NCBI GenBank assembly: GCA_034231615.1
Contig: CM067322.1
Span: 99,457,087-99,521,086 of the forward strand
Length of the DNA: 64,000 bases
Source of the DNA: Meghimatium bilineatum
Lineage: Eukaryota; Mollusca; Gastropoda; Stylommatophora; Philomycidae
Reading direction: 5' to 3'
Shown: in pieces, positions 54,940-64,000 of the stretch
How the letters are laid out: each line of letters opens with the position of its first letter
Position numbering within the stretch: the stretch's first letter is position 1
Notes under the pieces: generated by a model
Database searches by the model: none
The model's input: the letters and a program-made list of their open reading frames with translations, nothing else
Told to the model about the DNA's origin: nothing
Position numbers and translations under genes: made by a program

Positions 54940-55110
54940 TTGATTTACTTTTTGCGAATAATCTCGAAGGAAGGGTTTCTATGGACTTTTCGTTCGTCTT
55001 TTGGCCGCGTTTTAGTACTAAAAGTTAATGTTCCAATTTACTAAGAGAAGGTTTTGACCACCCAACCCCCCCCCCCCCCCCTCGCTTCTTAATCTACGGG
55101 TCCGACCACA
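54940..55110 (-). repeat. Family P repeat copy, minus strand
   Basis: The reverse complement contains gacccgtagattaagaagcg, a run of about 18 G, ggttgggtggtcaaaacctt and ttaacttttagtactaaaac, matching the first half of family P. Confidence 0.55.
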
Positions 55111-55179
55111 GCTTATAAACCATACTGCAACCACTGCAACAGACAATAGGAGGAAATAGTAAAACAACCCGAAACTGGA

Positions 55180-55202
55180 AAAGGGGAGGGGGGGGGGGGG
55201 GT
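55180..55202. repeat. Long G-run (~14-17)
   Basis: aaaaggggagg followed by an uninterrupted G-run and gttgtgataa. Potential quadruplex and sequencing slip site. Confidence 0.85.
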
Positions 55203-55554
55203 TGTGATAACACAAGGCAACTATCAAATAAGTAGGAGGGGAAAAAAAAACAAATACACATCTAGACACGGACCAGAGGAGGGAAAAAAATCTAGTAATA
55301 AAAAGTGTCACTATTAACCACAAGGAGAGCGAGATCTGACAGTTTCCAGACCTGTGTTAATATAGGTCAATATTCAATGACATTTCTGTGACAACCTGTA
55401 GATGTTTCCATGTGTCATCTATATTTAGGTGCAAACATATTCATACAATTTATTAATCCTGTGATTATAGACCTGACTCAAATAAACACTTGTATTATTG
55501 TTTTAGGAGCACCGTGCGTTAGCAGCCACGAATTTTATTTCAGGACTAACGTTA

Positions 55555-55612
55555 TGTGTATTATGAGCAGACGAGCCGGGTCCGATCCACAGGTCGTAGG
55601 TTGCCGACCTCT
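55555..55612 (-). mobile_element. Lone hAT terminus
   Basis: The reverse complement reads gcagaggtcggcaacctacg then acctgtggatcggacccggc. CAGAGGTCGGCAACC is a typical hAT end. The matching left end was not found. Confidence 0.5.
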
Positions 55613-55913
55613 GCTTTATATAAACGCAGCTAAAGAAGAGATGCATCTACCACACCTCACACAGGGTAGAAAGAGTGACAGTTAGCCTTCTAGGGCATCG
55701 GATAAGTAAGTACGTAAGTATTAGTACAAAAAACAACAACAACATCCTAGCACTGGACGTTCCGTCATAAGTAAAAGCAGTGTCAAAAGTGTCAATTGCT
55801 TCTTATATGTGGTCGTTTTGTGGTTATTAAGTATTGTAATTGCTACTCCCGTTATTGAAAAATGATCTTATGACAAGTAAAATGTTCGATTATCAATATA
55901 ATTTATAAGTCAT

Positions 55914-56467
55914 CATCATTAAGTGCCGTCTCCGCAACGAAGGTTGGCTGCAACGTATCTCCAACATCTCCTGTCTCTTGTCTTGGTGGTGCACTCTGCT
56001 AGACTGTAACCTGTCCATCGTGTAATGTTACTCTCCCACTTGTATCTCTGCCTACCTCTTGCTCGCTTCCCTTTGACTTTACCCTCAAGTAAGGTCTTCA
56101 ATAAGGTGTCATGTCTTTTAATGTGTCCAAAGTATTTTATTTGCTTGATCTTTATTTTTCTTAGTAGTTCTTTCTTCATATTAAGTGTCTTTAGCACCTC
56201 TTTATTTGTTTTGTTCTCTTTCCATGATGTTCTCCCTATTCTTCCACATCTCAAAGGCATCAATTTTGTCTTCTAATTGTTTATTTAGTGTCCATGTTTC
56301 TGAGCCATACATTAATATGGAATAGATGTAGCATTTTATAATTCTCATTTTTAACTTGTTTGTAATTTGTTTAGATATTAATAATTTCCTCGTGTCATTG
56401 AAGGTACTTTTAGCCATTCCTATTCTCCTTTTAACTTCTGTTTCACATCTGCCATCATTTGTGACTA
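55914..56467 (-). mobile_element. LINE family A copy 3, C-terminal end
   Basis: Minus strand: 5' truncation at the 'VTNDGRCETEVKRR' region, then 'KLMRIIKCYIYSILMYGSET' and 'TLNKQLEDKIDAFEMW', then the best-preserved tail: 'IKYFGHIKRHDTLLKTLLEG', 'KRARGRQRYKW', 'CTTKTRDRRCWRYVAANLRC' and stop, with an (atg)n end. The flank word aatttataagt left of the tail (55902-55912) recurs right of the 5' end as the core of the 21-bp array. Confidence 0.88.
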
Positions 56468-56643
56468 GTGAGAATTTATAAGTACTAAGTGAGAATTTAT
56501 AAGTACTAAGTGAGAATTTATAAGTACTAAGTGATAATCTATAAGTACTAAGTGATAATTTATAAGTACTAAGTGAGAATTTATAAGTACTAAGTGAGAA
56601 TTTATAAGTACTAAGTGAGAATTTATAAGTACTAAGTGAGAAA
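56468..56643. repeat. 21-bp array at LINE copy 3 5' junction
   Basis: Unit gagaatttataagtactaag plus t, about 8 copies, beginning right at the LINE truncation point. Confidence 0.93.
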
Positions 56644-56649
56644 TGTGAA

Positions 56650-57125
56650 AAAGGACCAACACTCAACGTCCTGTTCCAATTTACCAATTAACGCAACGAA
56701 TTAGGGAATGTATATTAGTCAACAGGATGTAGTGGCGCGTCATGACACACCGATTGTCTAACTGCTGTATTCTCAACCGATTTTTAATTCAAAGCCCTCA
56801 GTTTTGAAGAAAAGCAGTGATCAATAATGGAAAGTACATCTACTTCTGACAATCATGTTGTAAACTGTGATATTCAAGGTACTAGATAACTAAGTATCAA
56901 CCCTGTTCAAAATGAAACACACCGTAGTTTATTAACAACCAAGACTGTGACAAAAGGTAAAGCAATGTTGACCGTGGTTAGAATACAGATTAGTCAAATG
57001 GAACTGCGTGCAGTGTGAGACAATGCAGATGGATAAACTAATTCAATGCATTGCTGGTCTATTAGCTAATTGGCTGCAGACGTCCACAGGTCAGTCCAAT
57101 GTGTAAAACAATGAACACATTAGAT
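56650..57125. other. Non-coding stretch
   Basis: No repeat or gene recognised. Confidence 0.35.
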
Positions 57126-57275
57126 ATCCCACCAAAGTCAGATATGTTGGTCCATTGATATAATTAAAACTACGATACAATTTACCTCTCTGGACTACAT
57201 CCGGGTGTAAAGTTAGTATGACTATTGTTCTGCTACAAGAGAGATCCAGAGGGATTTTGAGAACGAACAACAACA
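57126..57275 (+). mobile_element. SINE1a copy, diverged
   Basis: ccaccaaagtcagatatgtt, ataattaaaactacgataca, tctctggactacatccgggt, gagatccagagggattttga, gaacgaacaacaac. Confidence 0.7.
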
Positions 57276-57587
57276 AAAATAGCTAGGCCATTTTTCCTTG
57301 AGTTCACAGTCGCAGATGTGATAATCATTTTGAAGAAATATTTCCCACATAAAAATGAAGTCTAGTTTTGTTTGGCACCATATTTGGAACCGATGATGGA
57401 ATATATTTATTTTATATAGCGTTTCAGTACAAGAAATAATGGAAACCAAAGTTCGGATAATCTCATCAAAAAGTTGAACATTAATTGTTAACTCTACAGC
57501 TCATAGTAAAAATAGCATAGTCCCTCTTAAAAGAGGTCCCCACACGTAACTGAAGAGACCAATTTCTATTTTCAATTCTACTTTGAT

Positions 57588-57615
57588 GTTACGTCAGCAC
57601 TATTGTTCTTGTATG
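57588..57615. repeat. Single monomer of the 27-bp array left of LINE copy 4
   Basis: acgtcagcactattgttctt-gtatgt is one unit of the array at 58420-60422, separated from it by the LINE. Confidence 0.85.
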
Positions 57616-58418
57616 TTCATCATCATCAAGTGCCATCTCAGCAACGAAGGTTTGCTGCAACGTACCTTCACCATACTCTTAGTGAGAGATCGGATCAACT
57701 ATGGGCGTGTCCAGTTTACAGTCATGATGATCTAACGACTAGCTTAAGGTCTTCAACGAGAAGCCATGTCTTTTCATTTGTCCAAATCCTTTTTTTTTTA
57801 TTCTATCTTTAATTTTCTTTAATAGCTCCTTTTTAATACGAAGTATTGCCAGAGCCTCTTTGCTCGTTTGTTCCCCCACTATCCATGAAGTTCTCCCTAT
57901 TCTTCTATATATCCACATCTCGAACACATCAATTCTGTCTTCTACCTGTTTGTTCACTGTTCATTTCTGAGCCATACATGAATGCATAATACATGTAGCA
58001 TTGTATAATTCGTACTTGTAGTTTGTTATTTGTTTATACGTCAATATTTTTCTCATGTCATTGTAAAGTACCATTAATCATTCATATTCTCTTTATAACT
58101 TCTGTTTCACGTCTACTATCATTTGTGATTATGTGTCCGACATGTTGGCAGTGATCTACTTGTTGTATCTCTCCATGTATTTGTTTATCTAGAACCCGTT
58201 CTGCGATGTTGCGGATTATCGTGTTTTATTTTTTGGGTGCTTATATCTAGTCCATATTCTTATTTTCCAGCGTTTTTATCTGGAGTTTTATCTCTTGTTT
58301 TTTCCATCTGTGCCTATTTCTTGAAGACATTCTATTAATCTTTAATGACGGGCTCTGTCCAAGTCAGTTGCTGTAATCTATGAAGCAAATACATATACTT
58401 TTTTGGACTTGCATATGA
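57616..58418 (-). mobile_element. LINE family A copy 4, rearranged
   Basis: Minus strand: starts at 'YICFIDYS'-like sequence (about 58385-58418), has 'NKQVEDRIDVFEMWIYRRIG' and 'KELLKKIKDRIKKKGFGQMK' near 57780-57960, and ends with the family A terminus (ttgctgagatggcacttgat plus (gat)n). Between 57674 and 57745 family A sequence is replaced by plus-strand 3' end sequence of the I-like LINE (gagagatcggatcaactatg ... ctaacgactagctta). Fully decayed. Confidence 0.75.
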
Positions 58419-58419
58419 C

Positions 58420-60422
58420 GCCAGTACTATAGTTTTTGTATACGACGCCAGTACTATAGTTTTTATATGTGACGCCAGTACTATAGTTTTTGTATGTGAC
58501 GACAGTACTATTGTTCTCGTATGTTACGTCAGTACTATTGTTATCGTCTGTTATGTCAGTACTATTGTTATCGTCTGTTATGTCAGTACTATTGTATCGT
58601 CTGTTATGTCAGTACTATTGTATCGTCTGTTATGTCAGTACTATTGTTATCGTCTGTTATGTTAGTACTATTGTTATCGTCTGTTATGTCAGTACTATTG
58701 TTCTCGTATGTTACGTCAGTACTATTGTTATCGTCTGTTATGTCAGTACTATTGTATCGTCTGTTATGTCAGTACTATTGTTATCGTCTGTTATGTTAGT
58801 ACTATTGTATCGTCTGTTATGTCAGTACTATTGTATCGTCTGTTATGTCAGTACTATTGTTCTCGTATGTTACGTCAGTACTATTGTTATCGTCTGTTAT
58901 GTCAGTACTATTGTATCGTCTGTTATGTCAGTACTATTGTATCGTCTGTTATGTCAGTACTATTGTTATCGTCTGTTATGTTAGTACTATTGTTATCGTC
59001 TGTTATGTCAGTACTATTGTTATCGTCTGTTATGTCAGTACTATTGTTCTCGTATGTTACGTCAGTACTATTGTTATCGTCTGTTATGTCAGTACTATTG
59101 TTATCGTCTGTTATGTCAGTACTATTGTTCTCGTATGTTACGTCAGTACTATTGTTATCGTCTGTTATGTCAGTACTATTGTTATCGTCTGTTATGTTAG
59201 TACTATTGTTATCGTCTGTTATGTCAGTACTATTGTTCTCGTATGTTTCGTCAGTACTATTGTTATCGTCTGTTATGTTAGTACTATTGTATCGTCTGTT
59301 ATGTCAGTACTATTGTATCGTCTGTTATGTCAGTACTATTGTTCTCGTATGTTACGTCAGTACTATTGTTATCGTCTGTTATGTCAGTACTATTGTATCG
59401 TCTGTTATGTCAGTACTATTGTATCGTCTGTTATGTCAGTACTATTGTATCGTCTGTTATGTCAGTACTATTGTTATCGTCTGTTATGTTAGTACTATTG
59501 TTATCGTCTGTTATGTCAGTACTATTGTTATCGTCTGTTATGTCAGTACTATTGTTATCGTCTGTTATGTCAGTACTATTGTTATCGTCTGTTATGTCAG
59601 TACTATTGTTATCGTCTGTTATGTCAGTAATATTGTTATCGTCTGTTATGTCAGTACTATTGTTATCGTCTGTTATGTCAGTACTATTGTTATCGTCTGT
59701 TACGTCAGTACTATTGTTATCGTCTGTTATGTCAGTACTATTGTTATCGTCTGTTATGTCAGTACTATTGTTATCGTCTGTTATGTCAGTACTATTGTTA
59801 TCGTATGTTATGTCAGTACTATTGTTATCGTCTGTTTTGTCAGTACTATTGTTATCGTCTGTTATGTCAGTACTATTGTTATCGTCTGTTATGTTAGTAC
59901 TATTGTTATCGTCTGTTATGTCAGTACTATTGTTATCGTCTGTTATGTTAGTACTATTGTTATCGTCTGTTATGTCAGTACTATTGTTATCGTCTGTTAT
60001 GTCAGTACTATTGTTATCGTCTGTTATGTTAGTACTATTGTTATCGTCTGTTATGTCAGTACTATTGTTATCGTCTGTTATGTTAGTACTATTGTTATCG
60101 TCTGTTATGTTAGTACTATTGTTATCGTCTGTTATGTCAGTACTATTGTTATCGTCTGTTACGCCAGTACTATTGTTATCGTCTGTTACGTCAGTACTAT
60201 TGTTATCGTCTGTTATTTCAGTACTATTGTTATCGTCTGTTATGTCAGTACTATTGTTATCGTCTGTTATGTTAGTACTATTGTTCTCGTCTGTTATGTT
60301 AGTACTATTGTTCTCGTATGTTATGTTAGTACTATTGTTCTCGTCTGTTATGTCAGTACTATTGTTATCGTCTGTTATGTCAGTACTATTGTTATCGTCT
60401 GTTATGTTAGTACTATTGTTTG
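58420..60422. repeat. 27-bp satellite, ~2.0 kb, ~74 copies
   Basis: Unit tcagtactattgttatcgtc plus tgttatg, with a 26-bp form lacking one t, a ttctcgtatgttacg variant and a t-for-c variant (gttagt). The left 1.1 kb mixes 26- and 27-bp units; the right 0.9 kb is almost purely 27 bp. Long plus-strand open frames are artefacts of the unit length. Confidence 0.96.
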
Positions 60423-60615
60423 AGATTTACAAAAATGCTAAATATATAGATATGTGTGTATATATCGATATATTTTACAGCGCACAATAAAAGGTTGTGC
60501 CACACCGAAAACAAAGGCGTCAAGTCCACACCCACCTACCTCGCTGGGTTGTCTCATATCATATCTGAAGGTCTACCATATTATTTTAGTTTTAACAATC
60601 CCTAATATAGGCAAG

Positions 60616-60881
60616 ATGGGCTCTAGTTAGTCGTCGGATCATCATCACTGCAAACTGTACACCTCCATAGTTGCTCCGATCTCTCCCTGAGTGTATCCAA
60701 TGCAGGATTTTCCTATAAGCTAAACAAGCTATAGCTTAGGGTCTCCACACAAAAAAAGTCATATTTGGCACTGATATATAATATCTGGACTTATAAAGGG
60801 CTCCATATCTTAAATAGCTTAGGGCTTTATCAAGTCTAAATCCGGAGAATGGTGTATCTGCCATTACATATGGGCTCTAGT
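60616..60881 (-). mobile_element. I-like LINE 3' scrap with 12-bp duplication, split by a MITE
   Basis: atgggctctagt at 60616-60627 and 60870-60881 is an exact duplication. Between them is only about 70 bp of the 3' end of the 43.9-kb LINE family (tagtcgtcggatcatcatca ... ctgagtgtatcc), interrupted by a MITE, then gccattacat. An extremely 5'-truncated insertion. Confidence 0.85.
60699..60851. mobile_element. hAT MITE nested in the LINE scrap
   Basis: Body shared with the 188-bp MITE at 45387 (cctataagctaaacaagcta, tagcttaggg, tcaagtctaaatccgg). The duplication gtgtatcc / gtgtatct is at 60691-60698 and 60852-60859, one mismatch. The ends are eroded. Confidence 0.8.
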
Positions 60882-60885
60882 AGTC

Positions 60886-61076
60886 AGGGCCGGCCCCAAC
60901 AATTGAGGGGCCCAATGCGAAACGGATTGCGCGGGGCCCAATGCGAAACGGATTTCGCGGAGCCCAGTCTGGGTAGGGAAGAGGATAATAAAATAAATTA
61001 TAATATGAATTTATGGGCCTATGAAGTGCGGGGCCCACTGCGGTCGCATAAGTTGCAATGGCCTAAGACAGGCCCT
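60886..61076. mobile_element. hAT-like MITE (cagggccggcccc type)
   Basis: Ends cagggccggcccca / agacaggccctg, with repeated ggggcccaatgcgaaacgga inside. Flanks gctctagt / gctccagt could be an 8-bp duplication with one mismatch but do not sit exactly at the ends. Confidence 0.6.
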
Positions 61077-61344
61077 GGCTCCAGTCTTTGGCATAACATA
61101 TCCAGCCTTGCAAAATTGAGACTAAACTCCCAATACCACCTTTACTCTTTATGCTTGTGATCCGCCATGTCGTGATATAACCAACTGCAAGGCTGTGTAC
61201 AAAGGGTGGTTTTGATGGGTTTAAATCACATTCTTAAAAAAACAACACAACAGAACAGAACATTGAGCACGAAGAAACATCAAAGGTTAAAATAATTTTC
61301 CGCCGCTACCTTTCCTTATGATGTCTGACCGTGACACTTGGAAA

Positions 61345-61640
61345 TATAAGAGATATTGGCTAATGGGAAATTACACCTTCTAAAAATACTGATTTGAATA
61401 TTCTGTTAATTTTCATTGGCTAGCTGCACACTCTGTCAATCATTCACATCAATCATCTACGCTGGGTCATATGATTTTCATTGGTTAGACCTTCTGTCAA
61501 TCATCTACGCTGGGCCATAGATACGAATCTGATTTCTTTTTACTCACAGAACTATGGCCTTCTACAATATAAAGCCCCAGTGGTTAATGGGAAATAAAGC
61601 CATTCAAATAACTTATTTTAGTATTCCCGTGATTTTCATT
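61345..61640. repeat. MITE family M1 related units
   Basis: ggctaatgggaaattacacc ... gttaattttcattggctagc, and later ggttaatgggaaataaagcc ... cccgtgattttcattgatca. Also ttctgtcaatcatctacgct twice. Same words as the palindromic MITE near 29.9 kb. Confidence 0.55.
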
Positions 61641-61818
61641 GATCATTATTAACTAAAACACAACCGAATAAAAGAAATACTCTTGCTGAGTAGAATGTTG
61701 TGTCAGGCACACGTATTCATCTGTTATCTTGACATATCCACAGGACTTACGTGAGATATTCTTGTGTAGATAAATCGATGTTCTATTATTGTTCATTAAC
61801 AGAAATAATAAAGACTGG

Positions 61819-61976
61819 CCGCCGAAGACGGATGTGTCGGGCCATTGGCGGAAATAAAACGGCAACACAACGCATTTCCATTCTCTGGACTACATCCTGC
61901 TGGATATCTAATAGGACCATGGTCCTGCTACAAGAGAGATCCAACGGGAGTTTGAGAATGAACGATGAAGAAAAAG
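61819..61976 (+). mobile_element. SINE1a with 8-bp duplication
   Basis: aagactgg at 61811-61818 and 61977-61984. Head ccgccgaagacggatgtgtc, tail gaatgaacgatgaagaaaaa. 158 bp, nearly consensus. Confidence 0.85.
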
Positions 61977-61984
61977 AAGACTGG

Positions 61985-62275
61985 GCATATCTGTGTGAGC
62001 AGTGTGGTTGTGAAAGTTGGAAAACAACAAAAGCACTGGAGAAGATATTCATTTGAAGATAAATGTCTTAGAGAACTCTTAAATATTGGTTTGGGAAGAA
62101 TTCAAGTCAAACATGCAAGCACACCAACCAGCAATATGTTTCTACAACAATAAGAAGAAAACGATAGACTTCTATCGGACATGTACTCAGAATGAATGAA
62201 AACAAGACTACAACTACAAGCATTAAAATTGATAATACAAGTAAATTTAAGTAGGAAGCCAGAGGACAATTTAAA
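61985..62275 (+). other. Possible LINE tail
   Basis: Frames near 61990-62240 include 'KHWRRYSFEDKCLRELLNIG' and ttctatcggacatgtactca-gaatgaatga. Weak resemblance to a LINE tail; not assigned. Confidence 0.25.
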
Positions 62276-62279
62276 AAAA

Positions 62280-62460
62280 TTCTTGAGACTAACGGGAATT
62301 GAACCAGTCCGTTCAACGGCACCAAATCGCCTAGCAACTATTGCACACGCATTCTTCCGTACTTGACTAACCGCATCTTCAATAAAAGAAGCGATTTCAT
62401 CAAGCCATTCAAACCGTGCACACAAAGTCACCCGAACGGACCAATCGAGCCAAGGACTAT
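62280..62460 (-). mobile_element. tRNA-derived SINE3 copy
   Basis: The reverse complement: gaagatgcggttagtcaagt, gcaatagttgctaggcgatt, tggtgccgttgaacggactg, gttcaattcccgttagtctc. Colinear with 26355-26470, plus upstream sequence (tgcacggtttgaatggcttg). Confidence 0.65.
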
Positions 62461-62697
62461 TACAACAACAAACATCCCGTACAGGTATTGACATATCCTC
62501 AGTAACAACAAACATATAACATAATATCCGTACTAGTTATACAAGGGCCGATAGGTCTTCTTGTAAACATGGATAACATATATAGACAATACAATTTTAA
62601 AATTTTTATTGATACCAGATTGTACACACGCAAAAAAGTGGAAGACCAAGAACCTTCTCTTCGCAGAACAACCATAAAAAACAATATGACTAATGGT

Positions 62698-63008
62698 CTC
62701 AACAACATGCAAGAAGTACAGACTTCTCAACAACATGCAAGAAGTACAGACTTCTCAACAACATGCAAGAAGTACAGACTTCTCAACAACATGCAAGAAG
62801 TACAGACTTCTCAACAACATGCAAGAAGTACACACTTCTCAACAACATGCAAGAATTACACACTTCTCAACAACATGCAAGAAGTACAGACTTCTCAACA
62901 ACATGCAAGAAGTACACACTTCTCAACAACATGCAAGAATTACACACTTCTCAACAACATGCAAGAATTACACACTTCTCAACAACATGCAAGAATTACA
63001 CACAGTAT
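62698..63008. repeat. 28-bp minisatellite, 11 copies
   Basis: Unit caacaacatgcaagaagtac plus agacttct; later units carry aattacacacttct. A variant gradient from left to right. All three plus frames stay open, so the apparent proteins are artefacts. Confidence 0.94.
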
Positions 63009-63169
63009 CAACATATAGCTTGCACTGGAGTGTCCTAGTTTCTGCTCTATGTAACGTATCCTGAAGCAACACAGATAAATAAATATCCGGCTGGGTTACA
63101 AATACATTTGCTACAATTTTTGTTTGACAAAATAAATCCGGACTCTTATCAGGTTTTTCCACTCATCCA

Positions 63170-63310
63170 TGAACCAATAACTTGTGGTGGTACTATATTG
63201 AATGCATGAACACATTCCTCCAGGGATTTCTATCTTGTGTCACGCGGATGAGTGTGGGAAAATCTTGATTATTTACGTCTTTGATGTTGTCTGCCCATTT
63301 TTATTGGGCA
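63170..63310 (-). mobile_element. LINE family C 3' end relic
   Basis: The minus strand reads 'DVNNQDFPTLIRVTQDRNPW' in part and 'NVFMHSI', matching the 'ISTLIRIAEDR-W' terminus at 26640. Decayed. Confidence 0.5.
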
Positions 63311-63384
63311 GCCTTTGTTGTTTCCACCTGCAGCTGTTTCACTCATGATCATATTTCACAGAATAATGTCAACATAGCTATTAT

Positions 63385-63626
63385 TCAGTCCTTTCCCTGA
63401 ACGAGTGCCTACCTCATTTGATCATTTCCGTTGGCTACGTTTATCAGTTTATGTTTATCATTTATTAATTTAAATTTATTTAGGGTTAGTTGTGTAAAAC
63501 AACTACTCTCCTAACCTTAACCCTAAAAAAATATATGTAAATTAATCAATAGATACCCGTTGTCTGATAAACATAGCCAATAGAGATAATCAAATGAGGT
63601 AGACACGCGTTCGGGGAAAGGGCCTA
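63385..63626. mobile_element. Palindromic MITE, ~240 bp
   Basis: The left arm (ctttccctgaacgagtgcct, acctcatttgatcatttccg, ttggctacgtttatcag) is the inverse of the right arm (ctgataaacatagccaatag, agataatcaaatgaggtaga, cacgcgttcggggaaag) with scattered mismatches. The centre contains tagggttag ... ctaaccttaacccta. No coding capacity; target duplication not identified. Confidence 0.8.
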
Positions 63627-63841
63627 CTATTTGTGTGCTATAAGAAATATAATCTACGATTCATGACGATGATTTTAATGACTCACAAGACCAATCTGAG
63701 CCACGAGTTTTTCCACTGTATGTACAAGTAATCACAAGCTAGCTGGTACCATCATGTGCTATTGTGTCTTATTAGACGTGCAGACCTTGAACTGACTGCT
63801 ATTACTTTCTCCTTTGTCTTTCAACTATTCCTGATCTATCC

Positions 63842-63945
63842 CCTCCATGTAGCACATCCCACGGCATCCCATTCCCCTCCATGTAGCACATCCCACGGCA
63901 TCCCATTCCCCTCCATGTAGCACATCCCACGGCATCCCATTCCCA
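63842..63945. repeat. 34-bp tandem repeat, 3 copies
   Basis: Unit cctccatgtagcacatccca plus cggcatcccattcc; three copies identical by eye. Confidence 0.93.
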
Positions 63946-64000
63946 TGATTTTGTATCAATGCCTGTATCACGCATGTCACTTTTCCACAGTTTTTGTACC

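Noticed and set aside
58420..60422. Very long plus-strand open frames (up to 571 codons)
   Set aside because: They follow a 27-bp tandem unit without stops. All three frames stay open in different parts, and the translation is a simple repeat. Not a gene.
60886..61076. Exact 8-bp duplication for the cagggccggcccc MITE
   Set aside because: gctctagt and gctccagt differ by one base and do not directly abut both termini; not claimed as a verified duplication.
62698..63064. Overlapping open frames of 90-150 codons
   Set aside because: Produced by the 28-bp array in three frames; no domain and no coding signature outside the repeat.

Overview
This window is eukaryotic, AT-rich, repeat-dominated DNA with no intact host gene that I can recognise. 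The retroelement types (RNase H-bearing I/Jockey-like LINEs, RTE/CR1-like endonuclease-RT LINEs with YADDT motifs, a BED-finger hAT transposon, several tRNA-derived SINEs, hAT MITEs with 8-bp target duplications, hammerhead-like motifs of the Penelope kind) fit an invertebrate animal. I lean towards a mollusc or other lophotrochozoan, but that is inference from repeat types and not a species call. LAYOUT. 1-10 kb: decayed LINE 3' ends, many copies of a GAA-tailed SINE family (called SINE1 here, short form 1a about 157 bp, long form 1b about 275 bp), and tRNA-derived SINEs. 10.04-15.46 kb: a hAT transposon with exact 8-bp target duplication, inserted in an older repeat and itself interrupted by a 5'-truncated LINE (12.29-14.71 kb) with its own 9-bp duplication. 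15.5-31 kb: quiet sequence, (TA)n and minisatellites, G/C-run repeats, SINE1 copies, a palindromic MITE, a hAT MITE and LINE relics. 31-36 kb: two copies of one LINE family (family A) set in tandem repeats. 36-50 kb: dense minisatellites (27, 41, 52, 38, 49 and 22 bp units), MITEs, an I-like LINE fragment with a complete RNase H motif set. 50-51 kb: a foldback structure with a 22-bp array between its arms. 51.9-52.0 kb: the best candidate for a host coding exon, resembling the basic region of a bHLH (bHLH-PAS) transcription factor. 52.6-64 kb: 17-bp, 21-bp, 27-bp (2 kb) and 28-bp arrays, two more family A LINE copies, an RNase H LINE split by a SINE, nested MITE/LINE scraps and a palindromic MITE. 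HOW THE PARTS INTERACT. Nesting gives relative ages (old repeat, then hAT, then LINE; LINE, then SINE1). SINE1 shares its terminal GAA-type tail with the RNase H LINE, which may be its mobilising partner. Most notably, all four family A LINE copies with readable junctions sit next to tandem arrays, and the opposite flank carries related sequence, in two cases a single array unit or unit core. This suggests that arrays either attract or are seeded by this LINE. Long open frames in the arrays are artefacts of tandem repetition. All coordinates and similarities were read by eye; boundaries without a stated target duplication are approximate.
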